From: Camellia lanceoleosa
Lineage: Eukaryota > Streptophyta > Magnoliopsida > Ericales > Theaceae
Assembly (NCBI GenBank): GCA_025200525.1
Contig: CM045761.1
Location: 76,103,551 to 76,167,550, forward strand
DNA: 64,000 nucleotides
Direction: 5' to 3'
Positions 1 through 12,139 of the stretch are shown one piece after another. Numbering within the stretch: the first letter of the stretch is position 1; each line of letters starts with the position of its first letter. The notes under the pieces are model-generated. The model ran no database searches. It saw nothing but the letters and a program-made list of their open reading frames with translations, and was not told the origin of the DNA. A program made the translations under genes and the position numbers.

Positions 1-51
1 CCTCTCTTTTCACTTTCTCTCCCTCTCAGCTTTCTTTTCTCTATTGATTAA

Positions 52-95
<44 letters not shown>

Positions 96-489
96 TTCCG
101 TCGTTGCTACTAACTTGAAGATTCTTCACCTTCACCTTTATGATAATAACAACCTAGGTTTAAATAACCTAATAACATTGTATAATAAATAACACATTAA
201 CATTATATTTTATTATATAAATACAATATAAGTACAACCTATACAAATATAAATATGATATATATATATATATATATATTGTCAATATATAAACACCTTT
301 TTTTTTGTAAACAATATAAATATATAAATATTTGGATTAATTACCTATAATTAAATAACACATTAAATTAATTAAACGACACATTAAATTCTCATGCAAC
401 CACGCAATTAATAAAGTCAAAAATAAAATAAGGCAATAATAAAAAATAATAAATAAATAATGACCTAAGAAAAATTAGGGTCGCTACAT
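1..489. other. AT-rich flank, no gene
   Basis: No coding potential seen. The stretch holds a CT microsatellite near 58-93 and a short TA run near 257-280, in otherwise A/T-rich DNA. No LTR end matching the adjacent retrotransposon was recognised, so the retrotransposon is probably truncated at about 480-490. Confidence 0.6.
58..93. repeat. (CT)n microsatellite
   Basis: An uninterrupted run of CT dinucleotides follows a short C tract. Confidence 0.9.
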
Positions 490-1040
490 GAGGGATCAGT
501 TTTCTCAACTCAAGTAGTTGAGCACATCAGTGGCCGAGTTTGAGGCTGCATTTACTAGTTTGTCGAGGTTTGCACTGGAACTCATGACAATTGAGGAGCG
601 CCGTTGTTTAGAGTTCGAGAAGAGGTTGAAGACCAGATTTATGTTCAAAGTGGCCTGGTCAATGATTAGAGATTATGGACGCCTCATGGAGGCGGCAACT
701 CATCTTGAGACCATCATGTAGATGGAGGAGAAGCGAGTGAGGGGCTCGAAGAGGAGTCAGGATGTTCAGGGGGACAGTAAGAGGCTGAGAGGTTCCAACC
801 CATAACAGTCCTAGGGAGTACAATTGAGGTCCACTTTTCCAGTGCCGAGTTCAGGTTTTGGGAGAGGTGGCCAGGGAGATTTCACTTGCTTTAAGTGTGG
901 TCAGTTGGGCCACAAGTCTCTAGCTTGCCTGCAGAGAGGAAGACGCCAGCGGTCTGCATCGTTTTTGGCTCATTCTCATTTACAAAGCCAGGGGAGAGGG
1001 CAGCAGCTCACTTGTTATCAGTGTGGGTAGACAAGGCACA
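490..1040 (+). pseudogene. gag: gag remnant with zinc knuckle
   Basis: Capsid/nucleocapsid polyprotein of the retrotransposon; it would package element RNA. The reading passes from about 518 through SVAEFEAAFTSLSRFA, a pattern typical of the C-terminal part of plant Retrotrans_gag domains. It reaches a zinc knuckle, CFKCGQLGHKSLAC (C-X2-C-X4-H-X4-C), at about 881-922. A second knuckle begins CYQCG at about 1015 but is broken by a stop and lacks its last cysteine. In-frame stops interrupt the reading, for example just before 518 and at 719-721, and the N-terminal part is missing. It cannot encode a working Gag. Confidence 0.85.
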
Positions 1041-1219
1041 TAAAGAGGTTTTACCCTCAGTTGGATGGCATACCTAGTGTGTCTGGTTTGAGGCAGATAC
1101 AAACCCACCAGCCTACACAGTTAGCACATGCCTCGAAGGCCAATCAAGGAGCCTCTTTGGCTCAATCAGTAGATTAGGCCTATGCTCCGAGGGGTAAGTA
1201 GGTTGAGTAGAGACCCACA

Positions 1220-1620
1220 GGGCGCGTGTATGCTGTTACTGCGCCAGACCTGGTACCAACGCTTTTGGTAGTGAGAGGTACTTTCTTATTATGCAATTCC
1301 ATTGCTAATGTGTTGATTAATACAAGTGCATCCCATTCATTTATCTCATCTGCATTTGCATCGACTTTGGGGTTAAAGTTGGCTCGGTTATCATCTCCTC
1401 TCAGTGTAGAGTCACTTATTAGTGGTGAGACTGTTTTGGAGTAGAAGTGTCGGGGTTGTGACATAGAGGTTGCCGGTCATCGACTTCTTTTTGCATTTGT
1501 GTTGATTAACATATCTACTTTTGATGTTATTTTGGGTATGGACTGGTTGTTATCGTATCGGACTGTCATAGATTGTTACCATCAAAGGATTACTGTATGT
1601 ACCTTGAGTGGTGATTGCTT
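1220..1620 (+). pseudogene. retropepsin-like protease remnant
   Basis: Aspartic protease domain that would cleave the polyprotein. The active-site region reads LINTSASHSFIS, where family members have DTGASHSF, so the catalytic Asp is replaced by Asn. The later landmark FDVILGMDWL is intact at about 1520-1550, joined to VIDCYHQRI. A stop at 1442-1444 separates the two halves. It follows gag directly and precedes RT, the normal order for this lineage. Confidence 0.8.
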
Positions 1621-1789
1621 TTATTTCTTGGGGGCACCGGGTTGATAGAGTCTTATCACCGGTGTATGATCCACGTGGGCGGAGTGAGCTTAGTTGTCTT
1701 TTTGCCAACTTCTTGGGTAATGAGTGTGACAAAGTCCGAGTTGAGTTGCCAAAGGTAGTTTGTGAATACCCGGACGTTTTTCCTAAGGA

Positions 1790-3070
1790 TCTCACCAGTT
1801 TACCACCTCATCGTAAGATTGAGTTCCCAATTAATTTAGTGCCTAGTACCGTACCGATTTCTATGGCACCATATAGATTTGTTTGCACCTGTCGAGTTAA
1901 GTGAGTTGAAGATTCAACTCCAAAAGCTACTAGATAAGGGTTTTATCCGCCTTAGTACTTCGTTTTGGGAAGCACCGCCTCTCTTTGCCAAAAAGAAAGA
2001 TAGTGCATTGCGACTTTGTATTGATTACCGTAAGTTGAACTGAGTAACTATTAAGAATAAGTACGGTCTTGTTGTTTTTTTAAGATAGACCTGAGATCGG
2101 GTTATCACTGGTTAAGAGTAAGGGAGGAGGATATCCAGAAGATGGCATTCCGTACACGGTATGACCATTATAAGTTTCTAGTGATGCCCTTTGGGCTAAC
2201 TAATGCACCAGCCATGTTCATAGATTTGATGAACCGGATCTTCCATAAGTTTCTAGATCGTTTTATGGTCGTCTTTGTTGATGTCATCTTGATTTACTTA
2301 CCCTCTGAGGAGAAACACGAAGAATACTTGCGAGTAATACTTGAGTTACTTAGAGCCCACAAACTTTATGCCAAGTTTGGAAAATGTGAATTCTGGTTGA
2401 GAGAGGTTAAGTTATTAGGCCATGTGGTATTCGAGAAAAGGGTGACTGTAGATTCATCCAAGATAGAGGCAGTTCAAGATTGGGAACAACCTAAGAATGA
2501 TTTTGAGATCCGTAGTTTCTTAGGATTGGCCGGGTATTATCGTCGGTCTGTGAAAGATTTCTCTAGATTAGTTTCACCGTTAACTAGACTGACGAGGAAA
2601 GAAATTAAGTTCGTGTGGAGCGAGACTTGTGAAAATTCTTTTCAGGAGCTTAAGGTTAGGCTTACCACTGCTCTAGTATTGATTATTCCGGTGAGAGGTT
2701 TGGGCTATTTAGTGTATTGTGATGCTTCACGAGAAGGTTTGGGGTGTGTATTGATGTAAGAGGGCAATGTAGTAGCTTATGGCTCACGGAAGTTAAAAAC
2801 ACATGAGAGGAACTACCCTACTCATGATCTAGAGTTAGCGATGATGATCTTTGCCTTAAAGATTTAGAGACATTATTTGTACAGTGAGAAGTTTGAGGTG
2901 TTTTCTGATCACAAGAGTCTGAAATATCTGTTTACACAGAAGGACTTGAATCTGAGGTAGATGAGATGGATAGAGTTTATAGAAGATTATGATTTTGAGT
3001 TATATTATCATCCGGGAAAGGGCAATGTTGTGGCCGATGCCTTGAGTAGGAAATCTATTAGCAGTGTAGC
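1790..3070 (+). pseudogene. pol: reverse transcriptase-RNase H remnant
   Basis: RT with RNase H would copy element RNA into DNA. Recognisable RT pieces in order: [42 protein letters not shown], then from 2142 [23 protein letters not shown]. The catalytic box reads FVDVILIY instead of FVDDILIY, losing the second Asp. RNase H follows with [15 protein letters not shown] (about 2715-2757), and [14 protein letters not shown] before 2960. The [12 protein letters not shown] landmark lies at about 3018-3053. At least one frameshift (near 2040-2140) and several stops are present, so the gene is dead. Confidence 0.9.
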
Positions 3071-3289
3071 TTGTATTGCCATTTGGGAATGTGAGATGTT
3101 GGGTGCTATTGGTGAGTTTAACTTGCATCTTGGTGAGTTCGTGGAGTCTGTAGCCTTGTTTTCGATAGTTGCACAACCTATACTTGTGAACCAAGTGATA
3201 AAAGTGCAGAAGAGTGATCTTGAGGTAGAAATCCTCTAGAAAAGATCTCTAGTGGAAAGGTAGTGAAAGGCTTGAATGTGTATCCTGAC

Positions 3290-4606
3290 TCCAATATTAG
3301 ATATCGTGACCGTCTTTTCGTGCTTGAGTCTTGTCGAGAGAAAGTACTTCAAGAGTTTCACTATTCACGCCTTGCGGTGCATCCAGAAGGCATAAAGATA
3401 TATCACGACCGTAGTCTCCAGTTTTGGTAGAGAGGAATGAAGAAGGATGTGGCCGTATTTGTATCAAAGTGCCTTACTTGTCAACAAGTGAAGATCAAAC
3501 ACTAGAGGCCAGCAGGTTTGTTACAACCTTTGCCTGTAGTCGAGTGGAAGTGAGAGCATGTTACGATAGATTTTGTTGTGGGCCATATGAGGACTCAATG
3601 GGGTAGTCATGCAACTTGGGTGGTAGTTGACCGGTTGACTAAGTCGTTGCACTTTATACATATGCGCGTGAGTGACTTGGTAGATTATCTTGTCGACCTT
3701 TATATTAGGGACATAGTGAGATTGCACAGGGTCCTTGTAATGATCATTTCAAATAAAGATCTATGTTTCACGGCTCGATTGTAGCAAAGCCTACAGAGTG
3801 CCTTGGGCACGAGATTGACTTTTAGTACTACGTATCATCCTCAGACTGACTAGCAGTCCAAGCATACTATTATGATCCTTGAGGATATGCTTTAGGGTTG
3901 TGTTCTTGACCTTAAGGGGTCGTAAGAGAGGCATTTGCCCTGAGTAGAGATTGCCTATAACAATAGCTTCTAGTCAAGTATTGGCATGGCACTATTTGAG
4001 GCCTTGTATAGCTAACCGTGTAGCTCCCTTGTGTGTTGGGCCGAGGTGGGTGATGCACCAATGTTGGGTCCAAAGTTAGTCTAGGAAACGACAGAGAAAG
4101 TTTCCCTTATCCATAAGAGGTTGGTTACGACCGAGAGTCACTAAGTTATGCCGACCGTAAGAAAAGACCTTTGTATTTTGAGGTAAGAGATTATGTCTTC
4201 TTGAAGATATCACCTAGGTGGGGTTTGATGAGATTTAGGAAGAGTGGGAAGTTGTCCCCTAGATTTATTGGGCCTTTTGAGATCCTTGAGCAGATTGGAG
4301 AGGTAGCCTATCACTTGGCCTTGCCACCACAGCTTTCCAAGATTCATGATGTGTTTCATATTTGTATGCTTCAGAAATATGAGCCGGATCCATGGCACGT
4401 GTTTGATTGGACCGACTTAGAGGTAGATAAGGATGCCTCGTATGAGGAGAGACCAGTGAAAGTCTTGGATACTCGAGACCAAGTCTTGCGAGGTAAGATA
4501 ATTCCCTTAGTTAAGGTATTGTGGTGACATTACGGAGTTGGGGAAGCAACTTGGGAACGTGAGTTATAAGTCCGTGAGAAGTATCCGGACCTATTTGTTA
4601 ATGTTT
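3290..4606 (+). pseudogene. integrase with chromodomain-type tail, remnant
   Basis: Integrase would insert the cDNA. The zinc-binding part shows the LAVHPEG..IYHD histidines and CLTCQQ. The core retains TIDFVVG (first Asp), but the second Asp region reads ISNKD where SDRD is usual. The Glu expected in an SERT-like stretch reads SKHT, so catalytic residues are lost. The C-terminal part (4171-4527) is well kept: GPFEILEQIGEVAYHLALP, KIHDVFHICMLQKY, then a chromodomain-like PVKVLDTRDQVLRGK..PLVKVLW and EATWERE. This tail is the basis for placing the element among Tekay-like chromoviruses. The reading ends near 4606. Confidence 0.87.
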
Positions 4607-4831
4607 GAGCATGTATTGAAATTTTTGATATGTTAATTTACTATAAACAATGCATATGTTTTGGAAATGTGAATTGTATATTCAGTATTGAGAACTTGTT
4701 TATCATATTGATGAGAATAAATGACCGATGGATAGGTCATGGTATTGGAATCGATTGATTATCATGTTGTAACTGATGTAAGCATGGTTTTAAAGTTTGA
4801 ATTGTAATTTCAGGGACGAAATTCCCTAATA

Positions 4832-4839
4832 GGGGAGAT
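4832..4839 (+). other. polypurine tract
   Basis: GGGGAGAT immediately precedes the LTR start, after the GACGAAATT stretch that also precedes the other polypurine tracts in this window (near 54236 and 58554). It would prime plus-strand DNA synthesis. Confidence 0.7.
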
Positions 4840-5027
4840 TATAGCGATTCTGATTTAGACTTGACTCATTTGATATTTTGGATTCAGGTTTCTTGGTTTT
4901 GCATGGTTGTTCTTATCTTATCTCTCTTTTCCCTCCTTGAGTTTGGCTATTGGGTTATGTTGGTTGTGTTTGAAACAGGTTGGTACATTGTTTTTCAAAA
5001 ACTTTGTTGCCTAAAATTTTGCTCTTA

Positions 5028-5289
5028 CGCTTGAGCGTCACTTCCTGTACTTGAGCAGCCTTTGTGAACTCTCAGTACTTTTGCAGGCCTACAAAACTAC
5101 TGAGAGAGCGTATTCTACACTCGAGCGGTGTTTTCTACGCTCGAGCGGCCATTCTTGTGCTCGAGTGATAGTCTTCTATCTGTAAAACTACTGGAAGTGT
5201 TTATTCTACGCTCGAGCGTCACTTCTTACACTCGAGCGGAAATCATTTTTGTGTCTCGAAGCTCCAGCGTCACTTCTTACGCTCGAGTG
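5028..5289. promoter_or_regulatory. phased CGCTCGAGCG-type palindrome cluster
   Basis: Palindrome starts at 5028, 5048, 5118, 5138, 5158, 5209, 5229, 5260 and 5280. Every adjacent pair or triplet is spaced exactly 20 bp. Variants include CGCTTGAGCG and CACTCGAGCG. The common spacer is TCACTTCTTA. The cluster lies about 50-300 bp upstream of a CTCTCTCT tract and telobox-like sequence. A regulatory role is inferred. Confidence 0.55.
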
Positions 5290-6828
5290 AACTGTGCATA
5301 TATCAATTTGTAAGGGTCAATTTTTACATCACTTTTTCATCTCTCTCTCTAAAACACTTCAAAACCCTAAATCTAGAGCTCCTCTCTCTAAAACTTGTTC
5401 TGTCTCAACAAATACACTAAGATCTACCCATTTCTCCACCCTACGACCTTTGTTAAAAAGGTAGAGCTCACATAGAGTTTCGTTTTTATCTAAATAGAGT
5501 TGGATTTTAGCTTCCTTGAGGTTTTTTCGCTCTCTCCTTGGTCTTCTAGCTTTGAGGTAGGGATTCTCTACATTTTTTTATAATTTTTAACTTAGTTATT
5601 TGTTTTTCATAAACAATATTGTGATTTTAGAGGATTTTGAACAAACCTAAGGTTTTAGTTTAAAATTAAAAGAGGAGTTTTCAAATGGTTGTATGAAAAA
5701 TGGTTATAGGAGTGGAAATGAGATTGAGTTGTAAAAAAATTGTTGATTTTGACCCTTGGGTTGGATTTTGGAATTGCCCTAAATGTCTCAAATATTTATT
5801 TTGTATAAATAAATGGAATTGATGATGGAAATGTGAAATTGGATGGATATTAATATGGATGGTGGAGTTGGATATGTATTATAGTTCATATCTTGAACTT
5901 TGGAAAGTTTATCTGTATTGGAGATTTTATATCTGTTTAGAAATATCTGTTTTGGGCTGTCGGTGGAGGATAGCTATGATTGTGTAGAAATTGTACGAGG
6001 ATTATATGAATTGAAACTAATTTCTCATCTACGTGTATTGAACAATTGTTGCTCAGTTAATACATTGCAAATGTATATGATTTTGAGAAAAAAATGGTAA
6101 ATGTTGGAAAGAGGTGAATATCACCAAATTAAGTTGGCCTGTGTGTCATGACCCAAACCCGCCCCTGTAGGTCTAGCATCGTAACCAGCCAGTAATCCGT
6201 GGATTACCAAAGGCCTCTGAAGAGATTAGCAAATAGTAAGGGGCTACGGAAACAATAATACAAATAGACAAGGTCCAATGAGCTGTGATAACGTACATGG
6301 GACAAAACATTTCAAAACTTATTTATATAGACATAAACATGTCAATCCAGATACATAATATTTACAATGTATTTACAGAATGTACTTCCCAAGACCTGAC
6401 TTTACAGAGCATACACAAAGACTAGCATGAATACAAAAATAGCCATATAACGAGACTTCAATCGGAACCTCCTCGGGAGGCACAACGGTTGGCTGACAAA
6501 AACAGGATAGAAGGCAGTCAACTCTGGCCGTGGTCACCTGCCGGCTCACCTACATACATAATATAAACTATGAGAGGAAGCCCAGTGAATAATAACAGAG
6601 TAAAGGGTTTCTATGAATGATGTCCAGCACAAGTTAGGATTCAGTATTTAAATCAGAACATATTCAGACTTCAAAACAGAAATAGATTAGATACACACTT
6701 ATGTTCATATTCAGATTTTGCATAAGATCATACGTGGTACACCCATTAGCTATCAGATCAATTTGGTCGAGCGACCCACATACATAGTTGGTACCAACGA
6801 CCATAAAGGTCCATATCTTGCGCGCAAG

Positions 6829-6955
6829 TAGCCATGGTATTGTTAGCCCCAGGCAAGGGGCATGTACAGATTGGCCGCGGTATTATTACCTCCAGGCGAG
6901 GGCCACGTGCAGATTGGCCACGGTATTGTTACCCCCGGGCGAAGGCCACGTGAAC
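6829..6955. repeat. ~42-bp tandem repeat, three units
   Basis: Three units begin near 6832, 6875 and 6917. Each has a CGGTATTATTACC-like core, a CCCCGGGCGA-like stretch and AGGGCCACGTG. A related motif recurs in the retrotransposon internal regions near 48770, 52070 and 56215. Confidence 0.75.
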
Positions 6956-7348
6956 TAAGGGTGCCACAAATACTTTTCAGAAAATTGGACATTCATTCAT
7001 AATTCGTAAGATAGCATTTCAGAAAACAGATCATAACGTACCAGTCAGAAAATACTTAAGTTAAACATAACTTTACAGAGTTATTACTCACAGTGGGCCT
7101 TGAGACAGACAGACAGAGTAAACTTGGTCAAACTATACGTGGCACGTGACCTACACAACACATAACAGATGCACATTTGAAACACACGTTCTAATTATAC
7201 AAAACTTATTTCGTTGGCTCTTAGTGTGTTTTTAATCTCTCATCCTCATTAGGGGGTCTTAAACATGGCCTAGGAATGCCTAGGATGGAATGAGGATGCA
7301 AAAATGCATTGAAAACCATTTCTCAAATTTTGCTGAAGATAAGGTCTA

Positions 7349-7648
7349 CGCTCGAGCGTGGCTTTCCCGCTTGAGCGGACATACAGACAATGAAGCTCCG
7401 CTCGAGCATGGAATTCCCCGCTCGAGCGGACTGCAAACTTATGAAAAAGTGCTGGATGTATGAAATTCACGCTTGACAGGCGCTCGACCCCCGCTTGAGC
7501 GTGTGACACAGACCCTCGCTCGAGCGTGGCTTCCCCCGCTCGAGCAAACTGCAAAACATACAAACTTCTGGGTATACGCATTTCATGCTCGAGCGTGACT
7601 CTCATCACTCGAGCGGAAGTGCATGTACTCAGGCTTCATGCTCGAGCA
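7349..7648. promoter_or_regulatory. phased CGCTCGAGCG-type palindrome cluster
   Basis: Sites start at 7349, 7368, 7399, 7419, 7470, 7492, 7517, 7537, 7586, 7606 and 7639. Pair spacings are 19, 20, 22, 20 and 20 bp, and the last site is single. Spacers are of the TGGCTTTCC / TGGAATTCCC type. Confidence 0.55.
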
Positions 7649-7655
7649 TGGGTCA

Positions 7656-8690
7656 AATTTCTGGAAAATCCAGATTGACCCCCAAGCATGAAACTCGACC
7701 TTCAACCATCCAAAACTCATTTTTCTGGGCCAAAACCTTGGAAAACACTTAATAACTCATAGAACAACATGTTTGAAGAATCATTTCAAGAAATCATGGC
7801 CCAAGAGCAACCCAATTTGTGCAAAATCAACATGAACTTTATGAATATGCCATCAATTCAACATGCAAGGACCTCTTTGAATTCAAACCTTGCAAAACAT
7901 AACCAAACTTAATAATTTGATGGAAAACAAGTTGAATGGCTATAATGTGAGTGAAATTGACACATGCATGGAAGAAATCTTAGAACTCCAACTCAAAACA
8001 TGGAAATTTATGCATGCATGCATGGATTCCTTAGAAGGACAACTCAAGTGCTATGAATTACACATGCATATATGTATTGAGCTTCAATTCACCAATCCTA
8101 GCTTGAACCTAACATGAGTCCATTTAATTCACTAGAATTCTTACATTAATAAATCAATTTCATAATCAATAGGGTGAATGCCTACCTCAAGTCTTGAATT
8201 CCTCAATATGAAGGCTCTATTATGCAAATCCTTCTATTTCTCCTAAACTCCAAGCAAATCCCTTGTTGAATCGAACTTCCCTTCAACTCTCCCTCTCTCT
8301 CTCACGTTTGCATCAAAGGAATGGAGGAGTGCAATAAAAATGTGAACTAGTGGAGTCTAAATGGTCCATAAGTGGTAATTGATCAAAAAGTAAATATATA
8401 GCATTATTTTAATCTAGTTTAATCGCTCCGAACTGAATTTTAATTAAACATACCTTAAAATTCTATAAATCCTAACTAGCACATAACACAAGCCGATTTC
8501 TAATTCGGACGCCGATAAGGCTCTCAATTTGCGAAACCGAAATTAAAATATGAACAGACCTTTCCATGCCTAATAGATAAAAATACAAAGGTGATGCAAT
8601 ACTCATGCAAATTAGATCCAAATCCTTCCTAAATTATTGTTAGGCTTAACTAAGCACGGATTAACGTTAATCTGGGGTCGGGGTTATTAC
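7656..8690. other. LTR body without gene
   Basis: Part of the solo LTR. The only open frame (7890-8117, 75 codons) has no recognisable domain and lies in ATGCATG-rich repetitive sequence. A CT-rich tract (about 8280-8305) is the only other landmark. Confidence 0.5.
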
Positions 8691-9420
8691 ACTGTGTGTC
8701 TAGGGTGAAAGTCCCGAAAAACGCGCTTATACATGGGCGCCGATTCCTACGAACGAAATATTTGTAAAATGACAATAGTAGTGCTTGTATAGACTACGTT
8801 TACACAAGTGTCATTTGACAGTTTCTTGCGAACGAAATATCCGTAGAAGGTTGTACCGGTTTAAGAATCCCTCTTTGTTTCCTATGTTGTCATGACCCGA
8901 ACCCGCCCCTATGGGTTAAGGACATAACCGGCCAGTAATCAAGGGATTACCTACGGCCTCAAACCAAACAAGACATATCTCATTAGAGTAAAGGGGGCCA
9001 AACGGAAGCAAATTTAAAACTTTTGTCCATAGAGCTGTGCTTACATGGCATAACATAACAGTCCATATATATATATATATCTGTTAATAACTCACATCAA
9101 AGGGATACTAACACAAAGTTCTGTACATACAGAATCATTCAAGTCTAAGTCAGTCAAACCCAAAGTTATATACAAAAGTAATCCAATGTTTTCGCCGATA
9201 TAACAAAACTATATCAAAAGAACAAAAGAGGTGAAGACAAGTCTCATGCGTGAGACGTTTGGGCTGACTCTTCAAAACCTTGACTGTTTCTCACATATTT
9301 CACCGAGGCTGGGTTTGGACATCCCTTGGCTCACCTACATACACATGAATGAGCGTGAGCGAAAACCCAGTGAATAATATCAAATAAGAAAGATACATGA
9401 ACAATCTTTGAAACAGTTAC

Positions 9421-9692
9421 ATCCGACGGCCTTGGGCCCAATTCATGTTTCTATTTAATGTATCAATTGACTAAAGTTCTAGACGTATCAAACGGCCTCG
9501 GGCCCAATTAACTCATACCCGACGGTCTTTGGCCCAATCATTCATATTCGACGGCCTTTGGCCCAATCATTCATGTCCGATGGCCTTTGGCGCAATAGTT
9601 CATATCAAACGGCCTTCGGCCCAATCATTCATATCAAACGGCCTTCGGCCCAGTCAATTGTATCCAACGGCCTTTGGCCCAATCATATGGCA
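9421..9692. repeat. ~30-bp minisatellite with GGCC hairpin
   Basis: About eight units of the type ACGGCCTTTGGCCCAATCAT repeat every ~29-30 bp from 9490 onward. Each contains the short inverted repeat GGCC-TTT-GGCC. Confidence 0.85.
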
Positions 9693-10030
9693 TAACAAAT
9701 ATTTGTCTCCAATTCAATATAGCAAACTTATAAGACTTATATGAAAGTAAGCAATTGGACAAATAACATACTTTAGATATCTTTATTGAGATATTACTTA
9801 CAATGTTCTGCCGGTGGGTGTGCCCTGGAGCTCGACCCTACTCATTACATAACACATATAGGTCACAATCAATTCAATCCATTCTTAATTCATACATCCC
9901 TCTTAGGCTTCTTTCTTATTCTTTTAATTCATTCATAATGCTCAATGCATGCCTAAAAGTACTTAGAAGCGAAAGAGAATGGAAAATGAAACACAGAACA
10001 TCTTTACAAATTTTCACAAATAGGGGTCCC

Positions 10031-10254
10031 CGCTCGAGCGTGGATTCCGCCGCTCGAGCGGACCCTGATGGTCTGCAAAAATATTGGTTACCTCATTTCT
10101 ACGCTCAAGGGTGAATTCGAACGCTCGAGCTGAATGTCACACTACATAGCTCCCCGCTCGAGCGTGAATACCCCCGCTTGAGCGGACACCAAAGTCTGCA
10201 AAAGTTCTGGGAACCAACATTTCATGCTTGAGCGGCGCTTTCACCGCTTGAGCG
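10031..10254. promoter_or_regulatory. phased CGCTCGAGCG-type palindrome cluster
   Basis: Four pairs start at 10031/10051, 10102/10122, 10155/10175 and 10225/10245, all exactly 20 bp apart. Spacers include TGGATTCCGC and TGAATACCCC. Confidence 0.55.
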
Positions 10255-11846
10255 AACATGCCGATTTCTGGAAATTCCAACAAACTGCTTGAAGTTCAAT
10301 CTTGCATTCAAACCCATGCATCTTGCATATTATGACTCAAACTTCACATACACATTTACTAACATGATACAACATCAAATTCATCACATTATGAAGCTCA
10401 AATCTCATGAATTAATTACATGCATGCCCCAAATTACACCAAACTCATTTCCAACATAACAAATTCATGTATTCAAAACTCATACTCTTATGAATTGTAC
10501 ATGCATGTGAGATATAGCTCCCATTCTCAATTTACATGATGTAGAGATGACCAAAAGCATGAACTTCAATCAAAATTCAACACGGATCATGTATTTCAAG
10601 CTCAAACATACAAATTCATAGCAATTCTATGCATGCATGTACATATAAGCTTTAAATTCAACAAATTCAATTCAAGTTATGTTCTTGATCACAATTAAAC
10701 CTTGAATTTACAAAATTACAAACTCAAACTTATGAATCCACTCACCTAGGAGCTTCAAACACCCCAATTCTAGCTAATTCTTTGAGTTTAACCTCCAATT
10801 CTCAAGCCTTTGGCTCAATCTTCAATTTGAGCTCCCCCTCTCTCTCTAAGTTCGGTTCTCTCTCTCTTTAGAGAGCAAAATCTGATTTGAGCTCAAAACA
10901 AATGAATGAGAGTGTAAATTGGCCCTTTATAAAAGCTCTCTTAATCACATTTCATTAATACTAATTTAATTGAGCACTATATCATCAATTTAATCTATTT
11001 AATCTGATCCGAATCAATTTTCAATCAAATTTCACCGTAGGCTCTAAAAATTACGCTAATCACAATGGCGTAATCAATTTCGGGTTTTGTGGCCGATAGG
11101 GCCTTCAATTTAAATTCCAAAGCAGGAAGTCAAACAGATTTTTCTACGGTGAACAGATGAAAATTCAAAACCACATATATTCATATAAATAGCACTCAAA
11201 ATCATATTAAACACGTAATCACATTTGTAATTAAGATTAATTAGCATAATACGGAGCAGGGTTATCACATATGATAAAGGACATGATTTGAGAATTGCGA
11301 TATAATTTGAGCATGGCTTGATTTTAAGAAAGAAATGTATACTGTTTTGACATAGGCATTGCATATGCATTTCACCCTTATATCTTTGTTAAGATTCATA
11401 TGTTGTGTTAGATCATTTCCACTAGGCTTTGGCTTACCCTATTTTGGGAAAACCATTTTCAGGTGCTAGAAATATGTCTCCACCAAGGACTTACCTTGGG
11501 AGAACTGTGGAGTTGAAGGCTTAGTGTTGTTTTTGTTTGTTATTTAATTTTATACAAGCCTAGGGCTTTATATATATTGAGTTTAAACTCACTTTTGGAT
11601 GTACCCAAGCATTGACTTGGAAATGTGTAAGTCTTTAGGGCATATGATTATCTATTCAGCTTTTATTTCTTTTCTCAATCTTGTAACACATATTGTAGAT
11701 TCAGGATGTACTGTTTATGAAAGTATATCACATGTGTCACTTTTTGTATATCAAACTCTGATTTATGAAAGCTTATCAATTGATATATGTTGTCACTTCT
11801 CAATTGTTATAAGGTGGGTACATTGTAATTATTTCGGGGCGTTACA

Positions 11847-12050
11847 TGCTGAAAGTTGAAAATTAGTGACTTTTTTTATGACGATTTTTTTTAAACTGTC
11901 GCTAAAACTTATAATTAATGACATTTTTTGTGACCAAATTTCAAACTGTCGCTGAAAATTACCAATTAGTGACTTTTTTAACAGTGTTTGATAAAAAACG
12001 TCATTAATTATCATATAACCTATTGGTTAATAAGTCCACCTATTATGACC
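11847..12050. repeat. CACTA-MITE-like fragment (tentative)
   Basis: Alternating AATTAGTGACTTTTTT and AAACTGTCGCT(A/G)AAA segments resemble the internal repeats of CACTA-derived MITEs. No CACTA termini were found. Assignment is by general resemblance only. Confidence 0.35.
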
Positions 12051-12139
12051 GACATGAAATTTTCTCTTAAAAATATGATGTCATGACATCATTAATAATT
12101 GATTAAAAGTTACCACAAAAGAATTTGCTGGCCACGCTA

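Larger units (their letters stand above)
6144..8691 (-). mobile_element. solo LTR, TSD CTGTG
   Basis: On the minus strand it starts TGTAATAACCCCGACC and ends GGGTCATGACA. Both flanks carry CTGTG (6139-6143 and 8692-8696), a perfect 5-bp duplication, and the host LTR is continuous across it when compared with 18000-18040. Length 2548 bp, no gag/pol. The minus orientation is supported by a TTATTCACTGGG-type stretch shared with other LTRs of this window near the 3' end. Solo LTRs arise by LTR-LTR recombination. Confidence 0.88.
8888..11269 (-). mobile_element. solo LTR, TSD TATGT/TATGA
   Basis: On the minus strand it starts TGTGATAACCCTGC and ends GGGTTCGGGTCATGACA. Flanks are TATGT (8883-8887) and TATGA (11270-11274), a 5-bp duplication with one change. 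It is related to the solo LTR at 6144-8691 by its ends and motif content. Length 2382 bp, no coding domains. It sits in the same host LTR, 196 bp from the first insertion. Confidence 0.85.
490..11846 (+). mobile_element. 5'-truncated Ty3/gypsy chromovirus, dead
   Basis: Order gag, protease, RT, RNase H, integrase, chromodomain-type tail, polypurine tract, 3' LTR is that of a Ty3/gypsy element. The tail (KIHDVFHICMLQKY, then DPWHV and VKVLW) resembles the Tekay/Del group of chromoviruses. Stops and frameshifts break every domain. The 5' LTR and the start of gag are absent. The 3' LTR carries two nested solo LTRs. A solo LTR of the same family lies at 14588-18778. Confidence 0.9.
4840..11846 (+). 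repeat. 3' LTR of the Ty3/gypsy element, split
   Basis: Runs from TATAGCGATTC (ancestral TGTAGCGATTC) to GGGGCGTTACA. Without the two nested insertions and their duplications it is about 2.07 kb, close to the solo LTR at 14588-18778 (about 2.25 kb without its insert). The three host pieces (4840-6143, 8692-8887, 11270-11846) line up with continuous sequence in that second copy, which proves the nesting. It carries phased CTCGAG palindromes, a CT-rich tract and a telobox-like AAACCCTA at about 5362-5369. Confidence 0.88.

Noticed and set aside
9421..9692. Regularly spaced ~30-bp repeats resembling a CRISPR array.
   Set aside because: Spacers are short and nearly identical, no cas genes exist, and the setting is a plant LTR. 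It is a minisatellite. The same applies to 50280-50620 and 60664-60860.
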